Origin: CAVSCD01 sp963726335
Lineage (GTDB): Bacteria; Acidobacteriota; Aminicenantia; Aminicenantales; UBA8522
Direction of reading: 5' to 3'
NCBI GenBank assembly: GCA_963726335.1
Contig: CAVSCD010000011.1
Span: forward strand, 62,001 to 126,000
DNA length: 64,000 nt
The position numbers were made by a program, and so were the translations under genes. This document shows, piece by piece, positions 1-11,400 of this stretch. How positions within the stretch are numbered: position 1 is the first letter of the stretch; each line of letters begins with the position of its first letter. Below the pieces are notes generated by a model. The model ran no database searches. It saw only the letters and a program-made list of their open reading frames with translations, and was not told the origin of the DNA.

Positions 1-1
1 T

Positions 2-820
2 CACGTGGTCGGCATGACCGGGGACGGCGTCAACGACGCCCCCGCGCTCAAGCAGGCCGAGGTCGGCATCGCCGTCAACAGCGCCACGGACGTGGCCAAG
101 GCGGCGGCCAGCGTGGTCCTGACAAACGAGGGTCTATCGGGAATCGTCGAACTGGTCAAGAATGGCCGGAAGGTCTACCAGCGGATCAATACCTGGATCC
201 TGAACAAGATCATGAGGACGGTCCTGAAATCGGGCTTCGTGGTCGGGGCCTTTCTGGTCACCGGCGATTTCGTCGTCTCGGCCTTCGCCATGGTTCTTCT
301 GCTGCTGATGACGGATTTTATGAAGATCTCCCTGTCGACGGACCGCGTCCGGTGGTCGCCGTCGCCGGACACCTGGAACATCAAGGCCTACGTCAGGGTC
401 GCGGCCGCCCTGGGGACCCTGATGGTGCTGGAATCTTTCGCCGCCCTGGCCCTGGGTCAGGCGTTTTGGCGTCTGCGGACGTCCGACCCGATCATCCGGA
501 CATATAGTTTCGAGATCCTGCTTTTCTCGGCCGTGACGTCGATTTTCGTGATCCGCGAACGTCGGCGCTTCTGGAGTTCCCGGCCGAGCCGACTGCTGCT
601 GACCATTATGGCTTTGGACGTCTTGGCGGGCGCGTTGATTTCAACGTTCGGCATACCCGGCCTCTTCCCGGCCCTCCCCCTTGAGATGACCCTTTTCCTT
701 CTTGGCTGGAACCTCGCGCTGTCTCTGGTCCTCAACGACTCCGTGAAGGTTTTCCTTCTCAAGAAATTGAACCGGGGGGGTCATGCCCCGGGGACGACGT
801 CCGAAAGCTCCGCAACGTAG
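2..820 (+). CDS. P-type cation-transporting ATPase, C-terminal part (truncated by window edge)
   Basis: Only the last 272 codons are in the window; the frame is open at the left edge. The fragment begins in the P-domain hinge motif TGDGVNDAPALK, which binds Mg and closes the phosphorylation site in all P-type ATPases. It continues through a conserved helix (AVNSATDVAKAAASVVL) and then about six hydrophobic membrane segments. The A-T-D-V-A-K-A-A-A style and a short C-terminal tail without a regulatory domain fit the proton/cation P3A-like group, but the ion cannot be assigned without the M4-M6 sequence. It converges on the glycogen phosphorylase gene and is not part of its operon. Confidence 0.85.
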   Translation, partial: HVVGMTGDGVNDAPALKQAEVGIAVNSATDVAKAAASVVLTNEGLSGIVELVKNGRKVYQRINTWILNKIMRTVLKSGFVVGAFLVTGDFVVSAFAMVLLLLMTDFMKISLSTDRVRWSPSPDTWNIKAYVRVAAALGTLMVLESFAALALGQAFWRLRTSDPIIRTYSFEILLFSAVTSIFVIRERRRFWSSRPSRLLLTIMALDVLAGALISTFGIPGLFPALPLEMTLFLLGWNLALSLVLNDSVKVFLLKKLNRGGHAPGTTSESSAT

Positions 821-823
821 AGA

Positions 824-869
824 GAAAGGAATTCGAACTTCAAGGCGCTGGTCTCTCTTCGTCCTTTCG
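824..869. terminator. possible bidirectional hairpin between convergent genes
   Basis: In the 129-nt gap between two convergent genes, GAAAGGA (824-830) can pair with TCCTTTC (863-869), and the overlapping AGAGAGA (819-825) can pair with TCTCTCT (852-858). Neither stem is followed by a U-run, so an intrinsic terminator is only a guess. Confidence 0.22.
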
Positions 870-949
870 ATGCCGACGATGGCAACGAGAACGGGATGGT
901 CGTTGAGATCTGGATCGGTCTTTGCCGTTGGCCTCCGTTCGAAATCGAA

Positions 950-3497
950 TCATCGCTGCCACAGGATATGAGCGTCTTCCAGAGGAACCGCAACACCGGG
1001 GAAAAGCGATATCGCGCGCACCGTATAGTCCGACGGGGGACGGGCCGCAGCCACAGCGGCGCTGTAAACGCAGCCGCCCGACGCTCCGGCCAGCCGGCGA
1101 AGGCGCTTCATCTCCTGCCGGACGGGCTCGCCGTCGTTCACCGCGTCGGCATAAAGCTCGACCCGCACAGCTTGGGGCTCGAGGTCATTGAGCCAGACCT
1201 GAACCTCAAAGACGTGCCGCCGGCCGCGAGTCTCGACTTTCGTTTCGCCGAAGCGGAGCGCGCCCCATCGCTGTTCAAGACGGCGCCGCCAATCGACCAT
1301 TTGCCTGCCGATGGCCCCGTTGTCGGCGAGGCGCACGTGGTATGCGGCAGCCGCCGGGAGATAGTGGTGATCGGTGTATTCGCGCACGGTGCGGTTCGCG
1401 GAATACCGCGGTGTCAACTTCGCCATGCTCTCACGCATCCGCGCCACCCAGGCAGTGGGGATCCCCTTCTCGTCGCGGGCATAAAACTCAGGAATGACCT
1501 CGCGTTCGAGCAAGTCGTAGAGCGCCGCGGCTTCCACAGCGTCCCAGCCCGGGTCGTCACCATGTTCCCGGCCGTCCCCCAACGCCCACCCCACTTCAGG
1601 CGTGTAAGCTTCCGCCCACCACCCGTCCAACTCCGAGAGATTGAGACCGCCGTTGACGAGTACCTTCATGCCGCTCGTTCCGCTCGCCTCCCAGGGACGC
1701 CGGGGCGTGTTGATCCAGACGTCCACCCCCTGCACCAGGTGCTCCGTCAACAGCATGTCGTAGTCGCTGAGGAAGATCACATGGGGGCGCGCTTCGGGCC
1801 GTCGAATGAAATGCGTCCATTCCCGGATCATGGCCTGCCCCGCCCGGTCCTCAGGATGGGCCTTGCCGGCGAGGATGAGCTGCACAGGCCGCTGGCCATC
1901 GGTTAATAAGCGCAGCAGTCGCTCCGGGTCGTGCAGCAGCAGGTTCGGTCTTTTGTAGGTCGCGAAGCGGCGCGCGAATCCCAGCGTCAAGGCGTTGGGA
2001 TCAAAGCAATCTTTCGCCTTGTCGACCGCCTCGGGCGGCGCGCCGGAGGCGGCCAGCTGCCTGGACAATCGTTCGCGGGCGTAGGCAACAAGGGCCTTGC
2101 TGGCGGCGTTTCGAAATTGCCAGAGCCGGGTGTCTGAAACGCGGCGGAAGTCCCGCTCCAAGTTTTCCGCCGTCCCCAGCCAGCGGCCTGTTCCGCAGGC
2201 TTCAGTCCACAAATCGTCAGATTCCGCCGAGTCCCAACTCGGCACGTGGACTCCGTTGGTAACATGTCCGATGGGCATTTCCGCCTCCGGCCAGCGCGGA
2301 AAGAGAGGTGTGAAGATCCGTCGGCTCACCTTCTCGTGCAGTCGGCTCACCCCGTTAACCGCCCCGCTTCCGCGCACGGCCAAGTAGGCCATATTAAAGG
2401 GCTCAGAAGAGTCGTTCGGATTCGCGCGCCCTAAGGCCAGCAAATCGTGAACCGAGATGCCGAGCTTGTTCCGGGCGTACCCGCCAAGGTATTGTTCGAT
2501 AAGGGCAGGAGAGAATTGGTCAAAACCAGCGGCCACGGGCGTGTGCGTGGTAAAGAGGTTGCCGGCTCGAGTGACGGCCAAGGCGACGTCGAAGGGCTGT
2601 CCGGCCTCTTCCATAAAGGTTCGAGCCCGTTCCAACACGGCGAACGCGGCATGCCCTTCATTCAGGTGACACACTTCGGGCTTGATCCCGAGCGTATCGA
2701 TCAGGCGCCAGCCGCCGATCCCGAGGAGCAGTTCCTGCTGGAGGCGCAGCTCCGGCCCGCCGCCATACAGCTCGCTGGTAATGCCTCGATGGGCCGGGAG
2801 GTTCGCCAGGTCATTGCTGTCGAGGAGGAAAAGCTGCGCCCGGCCGACCTGGACCTGCCAGGCGCGCACCCAGACCGGATATCCCGGCAAGTCGAGTTCC
2901 AGACGCAGCCATTCTCCGTTCGCCTGGCGCAACGGCGTAATCGGCAATTGCCCGGGATCGTTGTACGGGAACAGGGCCTGTTGCTCTCCATCCTTGTCGA
3001 GCACCTGCCGAAAATAGCCTTGCTGGTAGAGCAGCCCCACTCCGGCCACCGGCACCCCTAGATCGCTGGCCGCTTTGAGCTGATCGCCGGCGACGTTGCC
3101 AAGCCCTCCTGAGTAAATGGGCAACGCTTCGCTCAGCATGAATTCCATGCTGAAATAGGCGACCCGGGTCAGGGGCGACTGGCGGATGATCTCGCTGAAA
3201 CCAGGCGGGGGCTTTCGCCGCCTGACGTCTGGCTTGTACGAGCGCCTCGACCTTCTTGCGGAAGCCGGGATCGGCGGACACGCGCTGGAGCTTGTCTCTC
3301 GAGACGGTCTGTAGGACGACCCAAGGGTTTTGAGTGAATTCCCAAAGCGCGGGATCAAGCTGCTGCCACACTTCGTCGGCGGCATGATTCCACGACCAGC
3401 GCATGTCCAGGGCAAGCTCAGCCAGGGAATCAAATCCTTCGACGTCCATGGGTAAAAGTCCGTAGGTGGGCTTGCTTACAGGCGTTTGTTTGCTCAT
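950..3497 (-). CDS. glgP: alpha-glucan (glycogen/maltodextrin) phosphorylase, one frameshift
   Basis: Phosphorolysis of alpha-1,4-glucan to glucose-1-phosphate in the cytoplasm. The protein starts MSKQTPVSKP at 3497 and carries the N-terminal helical region of the short bacterial/archaeal phosphorylase type. After a frame change it continues RVAYFSMEF, then IYSGGLGN, and ends near 850 residues. The PLP-site block RRPWEASGTSGMK lies in the C-terminal half, where the Lys would hold pyridoxal phosphate. The two frames meet at 3197-3230, at a run of five G (3207-3211), so a one-base sequencing or real indel is likely; the rest is well preserved. Its ATG overlaps the pgm stop as ATGA (3494-3497), so translation is coupled. 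Pgm would take the glucose-1-phosphate product onward. Confidence 0.9.
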
Positions 3498-5188
3498 GAC
3501 CCCTCCTCCGAATTTGTGTTGCTGGCAAGCCCTGACCGATGTGGCGCCGCAGCCAAAGCCTCGTTGACGACGGTCTGCGCTTCCTCCAGGATGCGGCGCA
3601 GATGATCCGTTCCAAGGAAGCTCTCCGCATAGATCTTGTAGATGTCTTCCGTGCCTGACGGACGCGCCGCGAACCAGCCGCTTTCCGCTGTGACTTTCAG
3701 CCCGCCGATGGACGCGCCGTTGCCCGGCGCGCGCGTGAGAACGGCCTGGATTTTCTCGCCTGCCAACTCGGTGATCTTAACTTGCTGGGGTGAGAGTTTC
3801 GCCAATAGCTCCTTTTGATCCGGGGTGGCCGGGGCTTCAACACGGTCATAGATGGGCTCACCAAACTCGCGCGTGAGCTCATGGTAGATTTCACCGGGGT
3901 CGCGGCCTGTCCGGGCCGTGATCTCCGCCGCCAGCAGAGCCGGGACGATCCCGTCCTTGTCCGTCGTCCAGACGCTGCCGTCCCGACGGGCAAAGGAGGC
4001 CCCCGCGCTCTCTTCCCCGCCGAAGCCCAGCGAGCCGTCGAGCAGGCCGTCCACAAACCACTTGAAGCCCACCGGCACCTCCATGAGCCTCCTCCCGAGC
4101 TTCGCCGTGACGAGATCAATCATCCGGCTGCTCACGACCGTCTTGCCGACCGCCGCTTCCTTGCGCCACCCCGGCCGATGTTGGAAAAGGTAGAAGATGG
4201 CGACCGAAAGGTAATGGTTGGGCGGCAGCAGGCCCGCGCTTCGGGTGACGATCCCGTGCCGGTCATGGTCGGTGTCACAGGCCCAGGCGATTTCGAAGCG
4301 ATCCTTGATGTCGGTCAACCGCGCCATCGCATAGGGTGAGGAGGGGTCCATACGAATCTGGCCGTCCCAATCCACCGTCATAAAACGGAAGGTCGGATCG
4401 ACGGCCTCGTTGATGACAGTCAGGTTCAACCCATAACGCTCGGCCATCGGCCGCCAGTAGTGGACCCCGGCGCCGCCAAGCGGATCGACTCCCAGGCTGA
4501 TCTTCGCGCCCCGGATAACATCCATGTCGATCACATGGGCGAGATCAGCAATATAAGCATTGAGATAGTCGTGCCGGTGCGTGGTGGGGGCGCGAAGAGC
4601 TCTCTCGAAAGAAAGCCTCTTCAAACCCAGGAGGCCATTTTCGAGAAACTCATTGGCCTTGGCCTCGATCCAGCCGGTGACGGAGGATTCCGCCGGGCCG
4701 CCGTTTGGGGGATTGTACTTGAACCCACCGTCAGGCGGCGGGTTGTGTGACGGCGTGATGACGATGCCATCGGCGAGTCCTGTCGTGCGCCCGCGGTTGT
4801 ACGTGAGAATCGCGTGGGAAACGGCAGGGGTCGGGGTATATTCATCCCCCTCCGCGATCATGACTTCCACCCCATTTGCCGCGAGCACTTCCAGCGCGCC
4901 GGCATGAGCCGGCACGGAAAGGGCATGAGTGTCCATGCCGAGAAAGAGCGGGCCATCGATCTTCTTCCGCTCCCGGTACTGGCAAATGGCCTGACTCATG
5001 GCGAGGATATGCCATTCGTTGAAAGCCTTGTCGAAGGCTGAACCGCGATGCCCGGAGGTGCCGAACACCACCCGTTGTTCCGGCACCGAAGGATCAGGCA
5101 CTTCGGCATAATAGGCCGTGACGAGTTTGGGTACGTTGACGAGCATCGACGGCTCGGCCGGCTGACCCGCAAAAGGGCTGACTTTCAT
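3494..5188 (-). CDS. pgm: phosphoglucomutase (alpha-D-glucose phosphate-specific)
   Basis: Interconverts glucose-1-phosphate and glucose-6-phosphate. The 564 residues match the E. coli Pgm type (about 546). Visible landmarks are the substrate loop VFGTSGHRGS (41-50), the active-site phosphoserine in ITPSHNPP (Ser147), the metal-binding loop DTDHDRHG near residue 305, the sugar loop GGEESAGASF near 395, and the C-terminal phosphate-binding ARPSGTEDIYK. It sits between the Mg-type ATPase (33 nt upstream) and glgP (4-nt overlap), so the three are probably one transcript. The pairing with glgP is a direct metabolic chain from glucan to glycolysis, and Pgm itself needs Mg. Confidence 0.95.
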   Translation of the reverse strand: MKVSPFAGQPAEPSMLVNVPKLVTAYYAEVPDPSVPEQRVVFGTSGHRGSAFDKAFNEWHILAMSQAICQYRERKKIDGPLFLGMDTHALSVPAHAGALEVLAANGVEVMIAEGDEYTPTPAVSHAILTYNRGRTTGLADGIVITPSHNPPPDGGFKYNPPNGGPAESSVTGWIEAKANEFLENGLLGLKRLSFERALRAPTTHRHDYLNAYIADLAHVIDMDVIRGAKISLGVDPLGGAGVHYWRPMAERYGLNLTVINEAVDPTFRFMTVDWDGQIRMDPSSPYAMARLTDIKDRFEIAWACDTDHDRHGIVTRSAGLLPPNHYLSVAIFYLFQHRPGWRKEAAVGKTVVSSRMIDLVTAKLGRRLMEVPVGFKWFVDGLLDGSLGFGGEESAGASFARRDGSVWTTDKDGIVPALLAAEITARTGRDPGEIYHELTREFGEPIYDRVEAPATPDQKELLAKLSPQQVKITELAGEKIQAVLTRAPGNGASIGGLKVTAESGWFAARPSGTEDIYKIYAESFLGTDHLRRILEEAQTVVNEALAAAPHRSGLASNTNSEEGS

Positions 5189-5221
5189 GATTCTCCGCTT
5201 CTCCTACTGCCAAGCCGCCGC

Positions 5222-7750
5222 TTAACGCTGAATGGTGAGTTTCCGATAAAAGACTCTTTTCGTGACTTCGGCCAGGACGACATAGAGGGCCACGATCGCC
5301 GCCATCCAGCCGAAGAACTTGATCGGCAGGGGCGCGAAACCGAAGATCCTGCCCAGGGGCGTGAACGGCAGGACGACGGCCGCCCCCGCAATGGCCAGTG
5401 TCGCGATCACGAGCGGGCGCCCCGGCCGGCTCCTATAAAAAGGCCGCCTCGTCCGGACGACCAGCACGACGAGCGAGGCCGAAACGACCGACTCCATGAA
5501 CCACCCCGTCCGGAAGGTCACCTCTGAAGCACGGAGGAGGAGCAGAAGAACTCCAAACGTCAGGTAGTCCAGGACCGAGCTCAGAGAGCCGAAGACCAGC
5601 ATGAATCTGCGGATGAAACTGATGTCCCAGCGCCTTGGCCGTTCGAGCGTTTCCGGGTCCACGGCGTCCGTGGCGATGGTCATCTCGGGGAAGTCGGTAA
5701 GGAGGTTGGTGAGCAGGATCTGCTTGGGCAGCATCGGCAGGAACGGCAGGAAGAGCGACGCCCCCGCCATGCTGAACATGTTCCCGAAGTTGGCGCTCGT
5801 CGCCATGAACACGTATTTCAGGGTGTTGGCAAAGGTCCGGCGGCCCTCGCGCACGCCGCCGGCCAGGACGTCCAGCCCTTTTTCGAGGAGCACGATGTCG
5901 GCGGCCTCCTTGGCCACGTCCACGGCGCCGTCCACCGAGATCCCGACATCGGCGGCATGAAGGGCGCCGGCGTCGTTGATGCCGTCCCCGATGAAGCCGA
6001 CGACGTGGCCCGCCTTCTTCAGGCTGTTGATGATGCGCTCCTTCTGGTTGGGCTCGACCGCGGCGAAGATATCGACGGACCCGGCGCGCCTCATCAGGGC
6101 TTCATCGCTCATCCGGCCGAGCTCGGGGCCGTCGAGAATCCGGGAGGACTCCAGGCCGACCTTCGCGGCGAGATCGGCAGCAACGAGAGCGTTATCGCCC
6201 GTGATCACTTTGAGCGCGACGCCGAGCCGCCGAAGCTCCGCGACGGCGTCCGCGACGCCCTCCTTCGGCGGGTCATGGAGGACAAGAAGCCCCGCCAGCG
6301 TCATGTCCTGCTCGGCGTCCTTGGCGATCCCGGAGGCGCCCTCCATGTCCCGCCAGGCGACCCCGAGCACCCGGTAACCCCGCCGGCTGAAACTCTCGTA
6401 TCTCTCCATGATCTTGGCCCGCGCCGGGGCGAGTTCGAGCCGCAGGCCGTCGGCCGATTCCGTGCTGGAACAAACCTCGAGGATATTCGCCAGGGCCCCT
6501 TTAACGATCATCAGCCTCCGGCCATCGTGGGCGACGAGGATGCTCAGCCGTTTTCGGACAAAATCATACGGCACCTCGTCGAGCTTGGCGTAAGATGAGA
6601 TGTCCATGGCGGGGCCGTCACGCAGCGCCGCGTCGATCGGGTTCTCGAACCCGGTTTCGTAGCAGGCATTGAGATAAGCATAGAGCATGACCTTGTCGCT
6701 GGGTTGGCCCTCGATATCGAGCGCCGAGTGGATGTGGACCACGCCTTCCGTCAGCGTTCCCGTTTTATCCGAGCACAGCACACCCATGCTGCCGAAATCC
6801 TCGATCGAGGCCAGCCTTTTAACGATGACCTTGTGACGGGCCATGTTTTTCGCCCCGTGCGAGAGGTTGACGCTGATGATCGCCGGCAGCAGCTGGGGCG
6901 TCAGGCCGACGGCCAGGGCGAGCGAGAAGAGGAAGGAATCGAAGAACGGGCGGCGCAGAAAGACGTTGGCGGCGAAAATGGCCAACAGCATGACCAGCGT
7001 CACTTCCATGAGAAGATAGCCAAACCTGCGGATGCCCCTCTCGAACTCGGTTTCGGGAGGCCGGACCTTCAGCCGCTCGGCGACCCGGCCGAACTCCGTC
7101 CCTTTCCCTGTTCGCACGGCGACGGCCCGGCAGCTGCCGCTGACGATGTGAGTCCCCATGTAGAGGATGTTAGAGCGGCCGGCGAGAGGCGCGTCGGCGG
7201 GCGTCTTCCCCGTCGTTTTTTCGACTGGATAGGTTTCTCCGGTCAGGGGAGCCTCGTTGGCAAACAGGTCTCTGGAATCCAAGATCAGGCAGTCCCCGGG
7301 AACGATGTCGCCGGCCCGGAGCGTAACGACGTCTCCCGGGACGAGTCCTTCGAGGGGAATCTCGACCGCCCGGCCGTCTCGGACCACCGAGGTCTTCACC
7401 TGGACAATGGACAGGAGTCTCTCCATCGCCGTCGTTGACCCTCTCTCCTGCCAGAACCCGAGCAGCCCGCTGGCGCCGATAATGGCAAAGATGATCAGCG
7501 CGTCAACGCTGTCATGAAGAAAGTACGACATGACCGCGGCGAAGATCAGGATAAGGATGATCGGGCTCTTGAACTGGCCCAGGAGGAGCGTCAGGGAGTC
7601 AGTCTTGCCCCTTTTTTTAGGCAGGTTCGGGCCGAAGATACCCAGGCGGCGGGCTGCTTCTTCGGGCGTAAGACCGTCGGCACCCGACTCGAGACCGCGG
7701 AGGATCTCCTCGGCGTCGGCGCTCCAGAATTGCTGGGGAACTCCATTCAT
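5222..7750 (-). CDS. mgtA: magnesium-translocating P-type ATPase (MgtA/MgtB type)
   Basis: An 842-residue integral membrane pump predicted to import Mg2+. Seen in order: a cytoplasmic N-terminus, A-domain loop LTGETYPVEK, a membrane helix with GLTPQLLPAIIS (MgtA-type M4), phosphorylation motif SDKTGTLTEG (Asp near 328), hinge GDGINDAGALHAADVGIS, and a C-terminal six-helix block ending FYRKLTIQR. The M4 sequence and the helix around GWFMES are characteristic of the P3B magnesium group. I chose ATG 7750 because the frame upstream only offers TTG 7798 with no ribosome site, while GGGGA lies upstream of 7750. The hinge has Gly where Pro is usual (GDGINDAP), a mild oddity. It is the first gene of the mgtA-pgm-glgP run. 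Confidence 0.88.
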   Translation of the reverse strand: MNGVPQQFWSADAEEILRGLESGADGLTPEEAARRLGIFGPNLPKKRGKTDSLTLLLGQFKSPIILILIFAAVMSYFLHDSVDALIIFAIIGASGLLGFWQERGSTTAMERLLSIVQVKTSVVRDGRAVEIPLEGLVPGDVVTLRAGDIVPGDCLILDSRDLFANEAPLTGETYPVEKTTGKTPADAPLAGRSNILYMGTHIVSGSCRAVAVRTGKGTEFGRVAERLKVRPPETEFERGIRRFGYLLMEVTLVMLLAIFAANVFLRRPFFDSFLFSLALAVGLTPQLLPAIISVNLSHGAKNMARHKVIVKRLASIEDFGSMGVLCSDKTGTLTEGVVHIHSALDIEGQPSDKVMLYAYLNACYETGFENPIDAALRDGPAMDISSYAKLDEVPYDFVRKRLSILVAHDGRRLMIVKGALANILEVCSSTESADGLRLELAPARAKIMERYESFSRRGYRVLGVAWRDMEGASGIAKDAEQDMTLAGLLVLHDPPKEGVADAVAELRRLGVALKVITGDNALVAADLAAKVGLESSRILDGPELGRMSDEALMRRAGSVDIFAAVEPNQKERIINSLKKAGHVVGFIGDGINDAGALHAADVGISVDGAVDVAKEAADIVLLEKGLDVLAGGVREGRRTFANTLKYVFMATSANFGNMFSMAGASLFLPFLPMLPKQILLTNLLTDFPEMTIATDAVDPETLERPRRWDISFIRRFMLVFGSLSSVLDYLTFGVLLLLLRASEVTFRTGWFMESVVSASLVVLVVRTRRPFYRSRPGRPLVIATLAIAGAAVVLPFTPLGRIFGFAPLPIKFFGWMAAIVALYVVLAEVTKRVFYRKLTIQR

Positions 7751-7938
7751 GTTCGCGGGGCGGTCCCCTATGACTTTATATAATCCAGAACGCGCCAAGA
7801 AGAAAGGGGAAAACGCACTCCGTGACAGCGAAAGAAAAGCAGCGGGTCAGGGTCCATGGCCGCTGTCCGCCTTTGGCAGTGTGGTTTTCATGGAGTATGA
7901 TATATATAGAATGTAATCTACGGCAGGGAGGTGAAGAA

Positions 7939-8274
7939 ATGGCAACTCTCCTAAAAAAGAGCCTCAACAACCCGGAAGAAACTCTGGCGCCTGAAAAGCT
8001 CAAGGTTGAGATCGTTACGATTGATGGCCTTAAGTTTCAGCGAGTCACTGCAGAGCCTGGCTGGCAGTGGTCAAAACACTTAAAGCCGGTTGTTGGAGGC
8101 GAGAGCTGTCCGAAACACCACCTCGTTTATGTGCTTTCGGGCAAGCTGCATGCCAAGATGGATGATGGGAAAGAAGAAGAATTTGGCCCGGGCGAGGTCG
8201 GCGTCATACCGCCCGGACATGACGGATGGAATGCCGGAGACGAACCCGTAGTCTGGCTCGAGATTCCGCACTAA
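7939..8274 (+). CDS. small cupin-domain protein
   Basis: A single-domain cupin of 111 residues starting MATLLKKSL, with an excellent ribosome site (AGGGAGGTGA) just upstream; a longer in-frame extension to 7822 has no such signal. Cupin motif 1 is seen as CPKHHLVYVLSGKLHAKM and motif 2 as GPGEVGVIPPGHDGW. Motif 1 keeps two adjacent His but lacks the usual Glu ligand, so metal binding may be altered. Cupins of this size act as small-molecule sensors, isomerases or dioxygenases; the substrate is unknown. The gene is divergent from mgtA and stands alone before the first kinase. Confidence 0.8.
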   Translation: MATLLKKSLNNPEETLAPEKLKVEIVTIDGLKFQRVTAEPGWQWSKHLKPVVGGESCPKHHLVYVLSGKLHAKMDDGKEEEFGPGEVGVIPPGHDGWNAGDEPVVWLEIPH

Positions 8275-8368
8275 AAAGACAACGCATTCGCTGAGGTAAC
8301 AATAGACGGTAGCTTTGCACGTTTTTTCGGAAGCCAGAAGGAGCTGGTGGGGGGATGTTTGTTTTCAG

Positions 8369-8426
8369 TTGACTCGGCCCCCCTTCCTTGATACCCTTTA
8401 GCCACATCTGAGAAAAGGGTTGAGCC
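8369..8426 (+). promoter_or_regulatory. conserved leader/promoter of kinase paralogue A
   Basis: TTGACT (8369-8374) is followed by TTGATACCCTTT and then CCACATCTGA before the GTG start. Nearly the same block precedes kinase B (18666-18724), and its 3' part precedes the kinase relic at 13017. TACCCT at 17 nt from TTGACT could be the -10. Conservation between paralogues suggests a shared promoter or a block copied with the gene. Confidence 0.4.
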
Positions 8427-11400
8427 GTGGCCGTCAAGTGCCCGAAATGTCATTCTGAGAATCCCGAGACCAAGCAGTTCTGCGCCGATTGCGGAACTCA
8501 GCTCATTCCCTCATCTAAGGACATCCGCCCGGTGATCACAGAAACCCTTCAAACGCCCATCCACGAACTGACGACTGGTTCGACATTCGCCGGCCGTTAC
8601 CAGGTCATCGAAGAGCTGGGCCATGGCGGCATGGGCAAGGTCTATAAGGTCTTCGACCGGGAAGTCCAGGCCAAGATGGCTTTGAAGCTCATCAGGCCCG
8701 AAGTCGCGGCTGACAAGAACGACGATCGACCGCTTCCGGAACGAGCTCAGGATCGCCCGGGATATCTCCCACAAGAACATCTGCCGGATGTATGACCTGG
8801 GCCGGGAAGCCGGCAGCTATTTCATCACCATGGAGTACGTGTCCGGAGAGGACCTCAAGAGCTTTATCCGAAGAGCGCGGCAACTGGTTGTGGGAACGGC
8901 CATCTTAATAACCAAGCAGGTCTGCGACGGGCTGGCCGAGGCCCACCGGGCAGGCGTTGTCCACCGGGATTTGAAGCCGGGCAACATCATGATCGACAAG
9001 GAAGGGAACGCCAAGATCATGGATTTCGGGATCGCCCGGTCTATCTCGGTCAAGGGGATCACGGGCGCCGGAGTCATGATCGGCACCCCTGAATATATGT
9101 CACCCGAGCAAGTGGAAGGAAAAGAGGTCGACGAGCGTTCGGACATCTATTCGCTGGGCATCATCCTCTATGAGATGCTGACCGGGCAGGTGCCTTTCGA
9201 AGGCGATACGCCCTTCACCATCGGGGTGAAACAGAAGAGCGAAACCCCGAAGGATCCCAGGTCCTTGAACGCCCAGATCCCCCAAGACCTCAACCGCCTG
9301 ATCCTCAAATGCCTGGAGAAGGACAAGGAGAGACGGTATCAGAATGCCGATGAGTTGAAGGCCAACCTCGAGAAGATCGAAAAAGGCATCCCGACCGCGG
9401 AGCGTCCGGTCCCCAAGAGAAAGACCGTCACGTCCAGGCCGATCACTCTGACCGTCAGCCGGAAGAAGCTCTTTGTTCCCCTTGCCATTGTTTTCGCGCT
9501 GGCCGTCATCGGTATCGGCCTCCGGCTTTTCCTGCCCAAACACCGCGCCGCTCCCCCGCCGGCCGGAAAGCCGACCCTGGCTATCTTGTATTTCAAGAAC
9601 AGCACGGGAGACAAAAGCCTCGATGTCTGGCGCGACGGCCTGTCCCGGATGCTGAGCTCCGACCTGTCCCAGTCCCAATACGTCCGGGTGCTTCCCGATG
9701 ATCAAATTTACAGCCTGCTCAGCAAGCGGAATGCCCTGGAGAAGGACGATTTCTCCACGGAAGACTTGAGGGAGTTCGCCGACCGGGGCGGCGCCTCCCA
9801 CCTCTTGAGGGGTATCATCACCAAATCCGGGGATGCCTTCCGCATTCAGGCGACGCTCCAGGAGGCAAGCAACCTGGCTGAGATCGCCGGCAACTACTCG
9901 GCCGACGGCATCGGAGAGGGAAGCTTTTTCGGCATGATCGATGAGTTGACCAGAAAAATCAAAACAGGCTTGAATTTGTCGGGCAGCCAGATCGCCGGAG
10001 ACGTGGACAGGAAAGTCGGAGAGATGACGACCGCGTCGCCCGAGGCCTATAAACTGTGCAGCGAAGGCTATCGGCTGAACTACAAAGGTGAATTTCGCGA
10101 AGCCATTGAATCTTTGGAGCAGGCGGTCAAGATCGATCCGAAATACGCCTCCGCTTATGTTTTGTTGGGGGCTGACATACGGCAATTCGGGCTATCCAGC
10201 CAAGTTTATCGAAAATCTTCAGAAAGCTCTGGAATTGAGCGACCGATTACCGGAAAAGATCGATTGTTTGTCCAATCGATGTACTATGGGCAGAAGCGAG
10301 AGAACTTATGATAAAGCCATCGAGGCTTTCCAAGAGCGTCTCCGTCTTAGACCCGAATGACCTGAACGCGGCCAGAAATTTTGGGAATATTTATATCTAT
10401 TTAGAACAGTGGGATAAAGCCCTGGAATTATATGAAACGAATATCAGGAACAAGCTCGAAGCCTATTTTCCCTATGCGAGGACCGCCGATGCCTATGCGG
10501 CCAAAGGATTATACGATAACGCTCAGGCTGTCCTTGAGGACTACCTCACCGGTATCGGCAACAATGCTGTGATCCTCCGGTGGCTGGCCAAAATTCAACT
10601 TTGCCGGGGGGAGTTTAAGGCGGCGCAGCGGACGGTGGAAAAAGCTCTCCTGATCTCTCCTGATCAATTCACAGGCCTCGCGGTCAAAGGCGATGTCCAT
10701 CTTCTCCAGGGCGACTTTCTCGAAGCCGGAAAAGGTTTATAAAAAACTCGTGGACTCCCCGGAAAAGCCGGCGCAATTGCAGGGACGTACCGGGCTTGTG
10801 GAATTTGGACTTGACTCAGGGGCGGTTCAACCGAGCCCGGGTTGAAGCGACCGCCGGCCTTGAACTGTCCCGGGAGCTCAATGATAAACGGAATGAAACG
10901 AATCTTCGTTGGAGCTTGGGATATCTCCTTATCAAAACGGAGATCCCGGTGGGGCCGCGACTGAGCTCGAAAAGGCCAGGACCATCGCCGAACAAGCGGG
11001 AGAGGTCGGTTGGCAAGTCTTCGCGCTCCATTTCAAAGGAATCGCCCTCTTGGAGGCGGGATCCGTTGACGAGGCCAGGGCCTTGGCCGCGGAGACCGAG
11101 AAGCTCGTCGGCGGCTGGCTCAACCCGAAACTCATGCGGAACGCCTATCATCTGAAGGGGATAATCGAGCTCAGGCAGAAAGAATATTCCGCGGCCATCG
11201 GCTATTTCCAGAATGCCATCTCCTTCTTGAATTTCCAGTACTGTCCCGATCACCATGCGCTATTATTCGAACCTCTGGCTTTGGCCTTCTATAAGTCGGG
11301 CGACTTGTTAAGGGCGCTTGAACAGTACGAAAAGATAACTCAGTTAACCACGGGGAGGCTTTATTACGGTGACATCTATGCCAGGAGCTTCTTCATGCTG

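Noticed and set aside
7880..7938. promoter in the AT-rich GATATATATAG stretch before the cupin gene
   Set aside because: AT-rich and plausible as a -10, but no matching -35 at proper spacing could be found, so it is not listed as a feature.
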